A DNA stretch of 64,000 nucleotides, from the NCBI GenBank assembly GCA_023665865.1, contig JAMPDC010000001.1, positions 88,134 to 152,133 on the forward strand, written 5' to 3'. Shown piece by piece: positions 36,638 to 44,676 of this stretch. The position numbers and the translations under genes were made by a program. This DNA is from Staphylococcus sp. (GTDB lineage Bacteria > Bacteroidota > Bacteroidia > Bacteroidales > Muribaculaceae). Numbering within the stretch: the stretch's first letter is position 1; each line of letters begins with the position of its first letter. The notes beneath the pieces were generated by a model. It searched no databases. It worked only from the letters and a program-made list of their open reading frames with translations, and had not been told where the DNA came from.

Positions 36638-38095
36638 ATGAAATTATTTTACAAAGCGACTCTCAGCGTAATGCTGGCAGGAACAGTGGCTTCGGGCGCT
36701 ATGGCCCAGGCCCAACTCCCCAACTCAAGCTTCGAAGACTCGTGGGCCGACTGCACCCCCTGGACATTCTTTCAGTCTGAGGGTTATGTCGGACAGCAAA
36801 GCACCTTTGCCGTAGGTACCACACCGAAAGGTTGGATCATCTCAAACGTAGCCGGTATGGCAAGCTGCTATACCGACGATGAAAACAACCTTCAGGTTTC
36901 TGGACTTGGGGCAACTACTGTAGGCGAAAAGGCCGAGGGTTATGAATCGGAAACAGCAGTCAAGCTCACTAATAATCCCAACCCCTTCATGGCTACTCAG
37001 ATTGTCCCCGGCTATCTGACACTTGGCACTTCATGGTCGACAGCAAAACCGACATTCCAAGGATGGTCAATCGTCGTAACCGAGAGTGACGGTGGAGCTT
37101 TCGGCGGTATGGAGTTTACCGAACGCCCCTCGGGGATCGAGTTCATGTACAAACGCAGCCGCGGTGAGACAAAACCCGATGAAAAATCAACCGTCGTAGC
37201 TTATCTCTGGAAAGGCCATTGGACTCAGAAAGATGTCCCCGCCATCGTTTATATGGCAGGCGACCCCGTGGTCAAGGATATGACTGACCGCGACCGCTGT
37301 GTCCTTGGCATGGATCTCGAAGGTTGCCAGGGTGGAGAAGTCACCAAGAGCGACGATGCAGAACTCATCGCTGTCATGATCGCAGAGATCACAGAGAACA
37401 CCGACGAGTGGACCAAGTTTACAGGCAAGTTTGAATACAAATCAGATGCCACCCCCGAGATGATCAATGTCATCATCGCTGCCGGCGACTATTTCGGAGG
37501 TGCTGAAGCTGTCGGTAAAGACAATTCACTAACTGTCGACAACGTCAATCTGCTCTATGAGAATTCAGCCTCAACCTATCCCGGCTATCTCAACGTCGAG
37601 ATGATGGGCAACAAGATTGCAACTGACCAGGCTTCAAAGATTGAAATCACAGCCACTTCAGACAACACTTGTGACTTCCTTCTCCCCAATCTCGTGATCA
37701 GCACGGGTGGTCAAGATATGGCTCTCGGCGACATCAAGCTTGACAACGTAGCGATGAGCACTGCAAACGGTGTCACTACCTACACAGGGTCTCAGAAAGG
37801 CATGTCGCTCATGGGCGGTATAATCACTGCAGACGTAGACCTCAACGGCACAATCAACGCTGACGGTATCGTCAACATGAAGATTGACGTAATGTGGGGC
37901 GAAACTCCCATCAACGTGACTTTCACCACCAAACCCGCATCTGAAAGTACAACGATCGACTCTATCAATGCCGATAGCAACGCTCCTGTAGAATACTTCA
38001 ACATCCAGGGTCTCCGCGTATCTGAAAACAATTTCACCCCCGGTCTCTACATCAAGCGCCAGGGCCAGAACGTTAAGAAAATCCTCGTGAAGTAA
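36638..38095 (+). CDS. Secreted PCMD/calycin-like domain protein with C-terminal sorting-type tail
   Basis: 485 residues. Signal peptide MKLFYKATLSVMLAGTVASGAMAQA. Residues about 27-305 look like a PCMD-type beta-sandwich (LPNSSFEDSWADCTPW, GWIISNVAGM, WKGHWTQKDVPAIVYM, SLTVDNVNLLYE). Residues about 318-430 match the calycin-like domain of Bacteroidales (YPGYLNVEM, FLLPNLVIS, LGDIKLDNVAM, VDLNGTINADGIVNMKIDVMW). The last 45 residues (VEYFNIQGLRVSENNFTPG, LYIKRQGQNVKKILVK) resemble the C-terminal domains of type IX cargo proteins. Host-associated surface protein of unknown ligand, transcribed away from the PCMD lipoprotein. Confidence 0.8.
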   Translation: MKLFYKATLSVMLAGTVASGAMAQAQLPNSSFEDSWADCTPWTFFQSEGYVGQQSTFAVGTTPKGWIISNVAGMASCYTDDENNLQVSGLGATTVGEKAEGYESETAVKLTNNPNPFMATQIVPGYLTLGTSWSTAKPTFQGWSIVVTESDGGAFGGMEFTERPSGIEFMYKRSRGETKPDEKSTVVAYLWKGHWTQKDVPAIVYMAGDPVVKDMTDRDRCVLGMDLEGCQGGEVTKSDDAELIAVMIAEITENTDEWTKFTGKFEYKSDATPEMINVIIAAGDYFGGAEAVGKDNSLTVDNVNLLYENSASTYPGYLNVEMMGNKIATDQASKIEITATSDNTCDFLLPNLVISTGGQDMALGDIKLDNVAMSTANGVTTYTGSQKGMSLMGGIITADVDLNGTINADGIVNMKIDVMWGETPINVTFTTKPASESTTIDSINADSNAPVEYFNIQGLRVSENNFTPGLYIKRQGQNVKKILVK

Positions 38096-38128
38096 GAGTC
38101 TGCTTCGACGATATGACATTAATCTCCC

Positions 38129-38164
38129 AAGAGGGGTGCGGCTGCGTCCGCGCCCCTCTTTTTT
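38129..38164 (+). terminator. Terminator of the calycin-domain gene
   Basis: AAGAGGGGTGCGG (38129-38141) pairs with CCGCGCCCCTCTT (38148-38160) with one G-T pair, followed by T to 38164. Confidence 0.9.
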
Positions 38165-38640
38165 CCCGGCACAATCCGAAGATGTAAGGTACATGTATTG
38201 GAAAGAAGACATACCACAACCACGGATAGGAAATAAACGACAGACAACGGCCGCTTCTCTCGAGGCGGCCGTTGTCATAGACGTTGTCTAAACACTTAGC
38301 ATAATTAACGAATAATCTTCACTTTTAACATGTGATTATCACAATCCTTTAAACTGATTAAATTTTACACATTGCAAAGATAGTATGTTGTCAACACCTC
38401 GATAGGCACTTTATCGTATATTATAAAACAAATATTAAAGTTTTAAAATGTAATATACTATATATTAAGCCATTAACCCTATTCGTCAAAGAAGTTTATC
38501 TAAACTCATATCAAAGATAAAATCCAGCCGGTCCGCTCAATTTATATAACATTCGATACACTTGTCACTTTTGTTATACAGTCTCAATATACCCCGGTCC
38601 GCTCACCGACACCACACTGACAGACGTCATTTTCATCCCT
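38165..38640. other. Gene-free stretch with a strong hairpin and a 12-bp direct repeat
   Basis: No protein frame of note. GACAACGGCCGC (38243-38254) pairs perfectly with GCGGCCGTTGTC (38265-38276); it lacks a clear T run on either side, though the minus-strand side is T-rich. Minus-strand TATCTTTG boxes lie at 38375-38382 and 38512-38519 (the latter with TTG at 38538-38540, spacer 18). CCGGTCCGCTCA occurs twice, at 38528-38539 and 38594-38605. The parts could form one or two further short minus-strand RNAs, but this is weaker than the unit at 38652-38834. Confidence 0.4.
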
Positions 38641-38651
38641 CACAACAACAC

Positions 38652-38834
38652 AAAAAAAGAGCGGTCTTCCTCACGAGGACAGCTCTCAACAGAATCTAAC
38701 GTAGTTTAAATTTTCGTCTAATGTTCTTCAAATCTAACGAAAAAAAACAAATCTTTTACCTGTAGTACCTAAATCTTACCTATGATAAAAATCTACAAAA
38801 TCAAAGGAGTCTCTAAGACTCTCTGTATTATTAT
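38652..38834 (-). ncRNA. Candidate small RNA (about 180 nt)
   Basis: A complete transcription unit with no protein frame. The promoter at 38839-38869 is an exact match. The 3' end is a hairpin at 38658-38686 (AGAGCTGTCCTC pairing with GGAAGACCGCTCT on the minus strand) followed by seven U. The body is A/U-rich, opens with hairpin GAGTCT-TAG-AGACTC, and carries several related short words (GTAGATTT, GTAAGATTT, GTTAGATTT, ATTAGACG, GTTAGATTC). The gene upstream has its own terminator at 38916-38962, so this is not its 3' UTR. A known class (for example Bacteroidales-1) is possible; I cannot assign it. Confidence 0.6.
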
Positions 38835-38838
38835 AACG

Positions 38839-38869
38839 CAAAGATATAGGCTTTTTCATCTCAATGCAA
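38839..38869 (-). promoter_or_regulatory. Promoter of the candidate small RNA
   Basis: Minus-strand TTG at 38867-38869, exactly 20 bases, TATCTTTG at 38839-38846; predicted start near 38833. Confidence 0.75.
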
Positions 38870-38915
38870 TAGGATATTTACAATATATAAAGACATGCAC
38901 AGAACAACCGGAGAT

Positions 38916-38962
38916 AAAAATTTAGCAATCAGGAAGTTGCGTCATACACTCTGATTGCTAAA
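38916..38962 (-). terminator. Terminator of the DUF6377 gene
   Basis: A perfect 12-bp stem, TTTAGCAATCAG (38921-38932) with CTGATTGCTAAA (38951-38962), loop of 18 bases; on the minus strand it is followed by five more T (38916-38920). It lies 70 bases after the stop at 39032. Confidence 0.82.
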
Positions 38963-39031
38963 TATAAATCGTACTAAATAAATTTCACAGGCTCAGCATC
39001 AAATTGCCTACCGGAATAGCTCAGAACCGCC

Positions 39032-40606
39032 TCATGATATGACACCGATTTTCATCACATCGGCATCAAAAGTTTCACGGGAAATCGCCTTGTTTCTCAG
39101 CTTATTTCTATATGTATAGATCGTGTTGAGGCTCACTCCGAGGAAACGTGCCACCTGTGCGGTATCATCTATCCCGAGACGGGTAAATGCAAGCACTCGC
39201 AACTCTGTCGTCAACACTCTGGGACCCGGATTGACAATCTGTTTGTCAGGCATAAGCAACTTGTTGACATCCGCAATAAATGTCGGATATATCTGGATGA
39301 AGGAGTCATCGAAAATATCATCAAATTTCTGCCGTTGCTCCTCGATAATCTTCTCGCTCTTGATAAAATTAAGCAGATCCTCTGTCTGCCCGGCAGTGAT
39401 CTTGCGGCGACACATGCGGTTGAAATCATCAAGACACTCCATGTAGCTTGAGCATAGATTCATGAACTCGGAGATATATGTATCTTTTGACTTGTTGACA
39501 TCGGCAAGCTGATGCTTCACTCTCTCTATCTCCTGAGCCTTGCGCTTTTTCACTCTATAAAGATATGCCAGAAGCACTACGGCAAATACAAGACTCACCA
39601 CCAGGCAGAGCAAGAGCATCTGCCGATTATAGGCATTGGTCTTAAGTGTGTGTGACACCGGCATGAGCGCCGAGGAAATCATCTGACAATTTGTCTTTGC
39701 ATTTGCCGCCAAAGCATCCTCAAGAGCAACCGAAAGATAGTTGTGGGAGCGGACTATGTCTCCCGATTCATACAACGCTTCACCAAGACGTATCAGCGCC
39801 GTATTGGTTCGATTGGCCTCTCTGATATCGTGAATTGCGGCAAGTGACAGATATCTGATGGCCTCATCCAGATGACCGTCGAGAAAATATCGGCCGCCAA
39901 GAGCCGTGAGACACATCGAATACAATGGATCGTCCGACGATATATCTTTCACTATTTCAGATAGCTGAGAGATAAACATCGTGTAATTTTTCTCAGCAAA
40001 ATATATAAAGGCCCTGTTGAGTTTATAGGCAGTGGTTTCGGGAGAAAGCAACGACTGGTACTGACGGGCAAGGCTCAGACCTGGCAATATATAACTTTCA
40101 TGAGTCTGCGTTCCCTCATAGAGTTCGGCGATAGTATAGTAGAGATCTCGACCGACCTCGCAGAAAAGCAAGTTGTTTTCGGAATAAAGACCGTCTTCGA
40201 CCACATTATGAAGGTCGTTGATAGCTTCAGGAGTAGCATAGAGATTGCCCATTACTCTCGCCCGATATATCAAAGCGCGCTGCGCCGTGACGCTATCAAG
40301 GGCATCACTTGCCAACTGGAAACCACGAGAGAATGAAATGACTGAAGAGTCACTGTTGAGCCCCTCCATCAGAAGGCCGAGTTCAATGTATGCTTTTACA
40401 GCCATATCACCATCTGTAGAGATAATTCTACGGATTGAATCACTAAGACTCTGCCGTTGCTTAACGTATTGTCCACGCACAGAAATCTCCTTATCAAGCA
40501 ATTCCAACAACTGGCTGTTGGACATGCGTTGCTTGTGGCCTGATTGATTTGCATGACATACCAGACATGCAAACATAAGCAATATACCTAAGACACGTTT
40601 GTTCAT
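39032..40606 (-). CDS. DUF6377-type membrane-bound TPR regulator
   Basis: 524 residues. Signal-like start (MNKRVLGILLMFACLVCHA), helical repeat region of TPR type at about 60-310 (LGEALYESGDIVRSHNYLSVAL is one unit, quoted as LGEALYESGDIVRSHNYL), one membrane helix at 329-351 and a basic coiled-coil linker after it. The C-terminus (about 468-508, ELRVLAFTRLGIDDTAQVA, FLGVSLNTIYTYRNKLRNKA) is a LuxR/sigma-like helix-turn-helix. The layout suggests a sensor outside and DNA binding inside in one chain, like other Bacteroidetes one-component regulators. Signal and targets unknown. A strong promoter at 40753-40783 gives a leader near 140 nt. Confidence 0.82.
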   Translation of the reverse strand: MNKRVLGILLMFACLVCHANQSGHKQRMSNSQLLELLDKEISVRGQYVKQRQSLSDSIRRIISTDGDMAVKAYIELGLLMEGLNSDSSVISFSRGFQLASDALDSVTAQRALIYRARVMGNLYATPEAINDLHNVVEDGLYSENNLLFCEVGRDLYYTIAELYEGTQTHESYILPGLSLARQYQSLLSPETTAYKLNRAFIYFAEKNYTMFISQLSEIVKDISSDDPLYSMCLTALGGRYFLDGHLDEAIRYLSLAAIHDIREANRTNTALIRLGEALYESGDIVRSHNYLSVALEDALAANAKTNCQMISSALMPVSHTLKTNAYNRQMLLLCLVVSLVFAVVLLAYLYRVKKRKAQEIERVKHQLADVNKSKDTYISEFMNLCSSYMECLDDFNRMCRRKITAGQTEDLLNFIKSEKIIEEQRQKFDDIFDDSFIQIYPTFIADVNKLLMPDKQIVNPGPRVLTTELRVLAFTRLGIDDTAQVARFLGVSLNTIYTYRNKLRNKAISRETFDADVMKIGVIS

Positions 40607-40692
40607 AGGAATGTAGAGTTGTTACGATTGTGTAGACGCCGAAAAGAGGGCTACAATAAAAAATTATTTAGCTACTAATGTGATTAGTTATA

Positions 40693-40715
40693 CGTCAATA
40701 AAAAAATAATTGACG
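40693..40715. repeat. Hairpin in the DUF6377 leader
   Basis: CGTCAAT (40693-40699) and ATTGACG (40709-40715) pair around an A/T loop, inside the predicted leader. Possible operator or RNA hairpin; weak. Confidence 0.35.
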
Positions 40716-40752
40716 GAGAAGCGATATTGAGGATTAAGGTCTTTTTGCTTTA

Positions 40753-40783
40753 CAAAATTAGCATTAAAAAACGTCCCCGCCAA
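40753..40783 (-). promoter_or_regulatory. Promoter of the DUF6377 gene
   Basis: Minus-strand TTG 40781-40783, exactly 20 bases, TAATTTTG 40753-40760; predicted start near 40747. Confidence 0.75.
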
Positions 40784-40796
40784 CAGGCAAGGACGC
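40766..40796 (-). terminator. Terminator of the DUF4293 gene, inside the next promoter
   Basis: On the minus strand CGTCC and GCC pair with GGC and GGACG (40791-40795 with 40772-40776 outermost), followed by six T (40766-40771). The stem covers the TTG and spacer of the DUF6377 promoter. Confidence 0.7.
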
Positions 40797-40838
40797 AAAT
40801 ATTGCAATGTGTACCCCTATTGGGGACAAACATGTGGT

Positions 40839-41273
40839 TTAGCGCAAACGGTTATAGGAATTGAGGAGCTTAATGTCACGCTTGATTCCACCAAGACCGA
40901 GTATCTCAAAGATGACAGCGAGAGGTAGCAGGATGTCCCAGACAGTGAAAATGGCATTCATTCCCTCTGCACTGGCCTGCTTAAACAAGATAAAGCAGAC
41001 TACGGCGATACAGCATAGTGTCAGCAGGAGGGAGATGGTGAGCACCGAGCGCTGCATCGGAAGATTACGATAGAAAAAGATGTCGACAATCAGCAAAATA
41101 ACTGTAGCTGCCGCCGGAATCAGTATTCCATACTCCGACATTGTGTAGAGTTTTTCGCTCAAGGCAACATCGCCACTTGTCAGATGCACTTCTCCGTAAG
41201 GTACAATCAGAAAAACAGCCATGGCTACGATGGCGAGGAAAATGTAAACAGTCTGGATGCGTTGGATTTGCAT
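40839..41273 (-). CDS. DUF4293 membrane protein
   Basis: 144 residues with four membrane helices: about 8-26 (TVYIFLAIVAMAVFLIV), 47-66, 76-97 (SVLTISLLLTLCCIAVVCFILF) quoted in part, and 110-128. The start MQIQRIQTVYIFLA and the C-terminal RDIKLLNSYNRLR are typical of DUF4293, a Bacteroidetes family of unknown role, often found close to conserved housekeeping genes. It diverges from surE. A possible -7 box TACTTTTG lies at 41352-41359. Confidence 0.85.
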   Translation of the reverse strand: MQIQRIQTVYIFLAIVAMAVFLIVPYGEVHLTSGDVALSEKLYTMSEYGILIPAAATVILLIVDIFFYRNLPMQRSVLTISLLLTLCCIAVVCFILFKQASAEGMNAIFTVWDILLPLAVIFEILGLGGIKRDIKLLNSYNRLR

Positions 41274-41404
41274 AGTTTTATAGAATTTAGAATTGATAAT
41301 TCATCCATATAATGCCAAGCCCCGCACGGTTGCAAAGGGCTTATTTTTTGTCAAAAGTAATAAAATTTTAACAATTTAGCATCCGATTAGTTGGTTATTT
41401 GTAG

Positions 41405-41412
41405 TAATTTTG
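41405..41412 (+). promoter_or_regulatory. -7 box of surE
   Basis: TAATTTTG on the plus strand, 17 bases before the ATG at 41430. It lies inside the longer open frame that starts at 41391 and so favours the downstream start. Confidence 0.5.
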
Positions 41413-41429
41413 CCGAAAAATCATATCTA

Positions 41430-42200
41430 ATGGAAAAGAAACGCCCACTGATACTCATCACTAACGACGACGGCATCGCTGCGAGAGGAATCGAACATCT
41501 GACCCGCATAGCGACACGTCTGGGCGACGTCGTGGTAGTGGCTCCGGATTCAGCTCAATCAGGCAAATCGTCGGCCATCACCGTCAACCAGCCTCTATAT
41601 ATTAATGAGCATCCGTCAATCGATGGCGCAAAGGTTTTCTCGACAAGCGGTACACCCGTAGACTGCGTTAAACTTGCGCTCTACGGAGTGCTCGACCGCA
41701 GGCCCGACCTCCTGCTCTCAGGCATCAACCATGGATCGAATGCCGCTGTCAACAATATTTACTCCGGCACCATGGGTGCGACAATGGAAGGATGTATTCT
41801 CGGGATTCCTTCTATCGGCTACTCGATCCTTTCCCACTCGCCGGCTGTTGATTTTGACCCCATCACATCTTTCATCACTGAGATCACCTCTAAAGTCATA
41901 GCCGAAGGCTTGCCCGAGGGTGTCTGTCTCAACGTAAACTTTCCGGCAAAGTGCACGCCACTAGGTGTCAAGGTCGTACGCGCCGCCAAAGGATGCTGGA
42001 CTGAGGAATATGCCGCCTATACCACCCCTCAAGGCAAACCGTTCTATTGGCTTACAGGTAAATTCCACAATGAAGAGCCGGACAATCCTGCCACAGATGA
42101 ATATTGGCTCCAACGACAGTACGGGACAATCGTCCCTATCCGTCCGGACCAGACAGCAGCCGATACCATCGGCATAGTCAGCCACCTGAACATACAATAA
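41430..42200 (+). CDS. surE: 5'/3'-nucleotidase SurE
   Basis: Metal-dependent phosphatase of nucleoside monophosphates. 256 residues from ATG 41430 (MEKKRPLILITNDDG). The metal site NDDG is at 12-15; APDSAQSGKSSAIT, SGTPVDCVKLA and LLSGINHGSNAAVN follow in the normal order, and SGTMGATMEGCILGIPSIGYS near 113 closes the catalytic fold (quoted as GTMGATMEGCILG). Length is normal for SurE. Monocistronic, ending in a two-way terminator. Confidence 0.95.
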   Translation: MEKKRPLILITNDDGIAARGIEHLTRIATRLGDVVVVAPDSAQSGKSSAITVNQPLYINEHPSIDGAKVFSTSGTPVDCVKLALYGVLDRRPDLLLSGINHGSNAAVNNIYSGTMGATMEGCILGIPSIGYSILSHSPAVDFDPITSFITEITSKVIAEGLPEGVCLNVNFPAKCTPLGVKVVRAAKGCWTEEYAAYTTPQGKPFYWLTGKFHNEEPDNPATDEYWLQRQYGTIVPIRPDQTAADTIGIVSHLNIQ

Positions 42201-42217
42201 ATATAATACGGATAGAT

Positions 42218-42258
42218 AAAAATACCGGGTCTATTACAGCAATAGCCCGGTATTTTTT
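42218..42258. terminator. Two-way terminator between surE and the glycosyltransferase gene
   Basis: AAAAATACCGGG then CTATT (42218-42235, one bulged base) pairs with AATAG and CCCGGTATTTTTT (42241-42258). Confidence 0.88.
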
Positions 42259-42273
42259 ATGTTTATATTCTGG

Positions 42274-43293
42274 TTACAAATCGGAATAACGGCGCTTACC
42301 TCTCACAAAATAATCAAGCAGGATGTTACGGTGTTCCGACAGCAGATTCTCTTTAGGATCTGTCGAATAGAGCTTACGCATGCGGGCAAAATCACGATGA
42401 GCCCTCACCACAGCCATCGAATTTTTAAAATCTGCCGTCGCTATAAATCTCGCCCATGCAAGAGTGTCGAGCAAACGACGGCGCACCAGACGCCAGGTTC
42501 TGACACCGGCAGGCAGATTCTTATAGAGCATCAACAGATTGTTGCGGAAGTTGAGATAGGTCTTACGCGGATTCGAAGCGGGAAGACTTCCACCTCCCAG
42601 GTGGTAGACATGTGCCTGCGGGACGGCCCAAATCTGTCGCCCGGCCAGACGCATGCGCCAGCAAAGATCAATCTCCTCCATGTGGGCAAAAAACTCCTTG
42701 TCAAGTCCGCCGACACCTAAATACAAATCATTGTCCACCATAAGGGCCGCGCCGCTCGCCCAATCGACGATGACCGGAGTGTCGTATTGGCCATGGTCAT
42801 CCTCAACAGCATCAAACAAACGCCCACGGCAGTATGGATAACCATTGCAATCGAGGAATCCGCCACACGCTCCGGCATACTCAAAATTGCCGGGCTCTAT
42901 CACCGACAGCAACTTTGGCTGAACAGCCCCGACTTCAGGATGAGCCTCCATGAAATCAAACATCGGGGTAAGCCAATCATTGTCGACCTTAACATCAGAA
43001 TTGAGCAGCACCGTATATTTATAATCACCGGCAAGTTCTTTTATTGCAAGATTGTAGCCTTCGGCAAATCCATGATTTACAGGAAACTTAATCAATTTCA
43101 CCTGGGGAAAGTCACGGTTCAGAAGTTCAAGTGACTCATCGGTCGATCCATTGTCGGCAACTACCACATCGGCTATCGCCGAAGGTGTATATTCGACCAC
43201 AGACGGCAGATATTCACGCAGCAGTCTGGCACCATTCCAATTCAGAATCACCACGGCCACACGCGGCGAACCGGTACGGACCAGATTTTTCAT
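42274..43293 (-). CDS. Glycosyltransferase family 2
   Basis: 339 residues, GT-A fold: VAVVILNWNGARLLREYL at the start, VVADNGSTDESLELL, the metal-binding LLNSDVKVDNDWL near 96, and FAHMEEIDLCWRMRLAGR near 205 where the acidic pair sits. This is the rhamnosyl/galactofuranosyl-like subgroup of GT2. The C-terminus is helical and basic, with no clear membrane helix. It is translationally coupled to mtaB (ATGA overlap at 43290-43293), an order I recall from other Bacteroidetes. Acceptor unknown; a cell-surface glycan is likely. Confidence 0.9.
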   Translation of the reverse strand: MKNLVRTGSPRVAVVILNWNGARLLREYLPSVVEYTPSAIADVVVADNGSTDESLELLNRDFPQVKLIKFPVNHGFAEGYNLAIKELAGDYKYTVLLNSDVKVDNDWLTPMFDFMEAHPEVGAVQPKLLSVIEPGNFEYAGACGGFLDCNGYPYCRGRLFDAVEDDHGQYDTPVIVDWASGAALMVDNDLYLGVGGLDKEFFAHMEEIDLCWRMRLAGRQIWAVPQAHVYHLGGGSLPASNPRKTYLNFRNNLLMLYKNLPAGVRTWRLVRRRLLDTLAWARFIATADFKNSMAVVRAHRDFARMRKLYSTDPKENLLSEHRNILLDYFVRGKRRYSDL

Positions 43294-44630
43294 CTGAGCA
43301 CCTCACCTTCCGACTCTTCCCCACCCTCGTGCACCGAAACGATGAGTACAGGCTGCACCGTATTGGACAAATCCGGATCAGGGACAATATTTACTCTAAG
43401 ATAATTATCTGTGAAGCCTGCCATAGATCCGTCGTTGCGCGGATGCTCGACAAGCAGCGGGCGTGTCGTACCGACAAATCGCTCGGTAAATTCCTTGAGT
43501 TTCCTCTCTGACACAGCAAGCATTTGGCGGGTGCGGTGATGCTTCTCTTCCTGCGACACAATCGGCTCTATATTCAGTGCCATAGTCCCCGGGCGCTCGC
43601 TATATGTAAAGACATGCAGACGCGATATGTCGAGCGACTCGATGAAAGCCTTTGATTCTTCAAAACACTCCTGAGTCTCGCCTCTCGCCCCGACAATAAG
43701 GTCAACACCTATAAATGCGTCGGGCATCACCCTGCGGATATGTTCGATACGGTTACGGAAAAGCGCCGTGTCATAGCGGCGGCGCATCAGGCGAAGCACC
43801 TCGTCGCTACCACTCTGCAACGGGATATGGAAATGAGGCATGAAACGCTTGGAACCGGCGACAAAATCTATGGTCTCGTCAGTCAGCAAGTTTGGCTCTA
43901 TCGATGAAATGCGGTAGCGTTCAATACCTTCAACCTCATCAAGCCTCTTGCAGAGATCAAGGAAAGAATCCTCACGCCCCTTGCCGAAGTCTCCGATATT
44001 GACTCCGGTTATGACGATTTCTTTGCCACCCTCGGCCGCCACCTCACGTGCCTGACCGACAATCTCATCTATTGTTCCGGAACGGCTACGTCCGCGTGCC
44101 ATGGGGATGGTGCAATATGAGCAATAATAATCACATCCATCCTGCACCTTAAGGAAATATCGCGTGCGGTCCCCACGTGAACATGAAGGGCTGAATTTCC
44201 GGATATCTTTGGTCGGAGTGATAAACTGTGTCCCGGCCTCATGAGATCGTGGCGCAGCATCCTCGGCAAGCGCCTTGTCAAGATATTCCGCCAATTCGAG
44301 CTTACGGTCAGTTCCGGCAACCACTATCACTCCAGGGAGAGATGCAACCTCTTCAGGCTTCAACTGCGCATAACACCCGGTCACTATAATCTTGGCATCG
44401 GGATATCTGCGTGCAAACGAGCGGATGGCTTGCCGGCATTTCTTGTCGGCAATCTCCGTGACACTGCAACTGTTGACAACAATATAGTCCGGGGTATCGC
44501 CATCATGGACTCTCTGGATACCACGCGAAGCGAAAATGCGGGCTACCGTCGAGGTTTCGGCAAAATTCAGCTTACACCCGAATGTGTGAAAGAGAGCCGT
44601 GCGGCTCCCGAATGTATTTTTATCTATCAA
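43290..44630 (-). CDS. mtaB: tRNA-t6A37 methylthiotransferase MtaB
   Basis: Radical-SAM enzyme that adds methylthio to t6A37 to give ms2t6A. 446 residues: N-terminal cluster domain with Cys19, Cys55 and Cys86, radical-SAM motif CDYYCSYC with Cys166, Cys170 and Cys173, and a TRAM-like C-terminus from about 375. TsaB, which helps make the t6A substrate, is also in the window. The start appears to be TTG at 44630 (MIDKNTFGSRTALFHTFGCK), because no ATG or GTG lies upstream in frame and the N-terminus lines up with the family. Confidence 0.93.
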   Translation of the reverse strand: MIDKNTFGSRTALFHTFGCKLNFAETSTVARIFASRGIQRVHDGDTPDYIVVNSCSVTEIADKKCRQAIRSFARRYPDAKIIVTGCYAQLKPEEVASLPGVIVVAGTDRKLELAEYLDKALAEDAAPRSHEAGTQFITPTKDIRKFSPSCSRGDRTRYFLKVQDGCDYYCSYCTIPMARGRSRSGTIDEIVGQAREVAAEGGKEIVITGVNIGDFGKGREDSFLDLCKRLDEVEGIERYRISSIEPNLLTDETIDFVAGSKRFMPHFHIPLQSGSDEVLRLMRRRYDTALFRNRIEHIRRVMPDAFIGVDLIVGARGETQECFEESKAFIESLDISRLHVFTYSERPGTMALNIEPIVSQEEKHHRTRQMLAVSERKLKEFTERFVGTTRPLLVEHPRNDGSMAGFTDNYLRVNIVPDPDLSNTVQPVLIVSVHEGGEESEGEVLR

Positions 44631-44676
44631 GGATTCCTAATGATTGTTGTATGTATATACCCAAAGGTTATCAGGC

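Noticed and set aside
38652-38834. 6S RNA
   Set aside because: The 5' and 3' ends do not pair into the long closing stem with a central bubble that 6S RNA needs.
41317-41348. Hairpin AAGCCC/GGGCTT followed by T run on the plus strand upstream of surE
   Set aside because: No plus-strand gene precedes it, the stem is only 6 bp, and the surE -7 box lies downstream of it.
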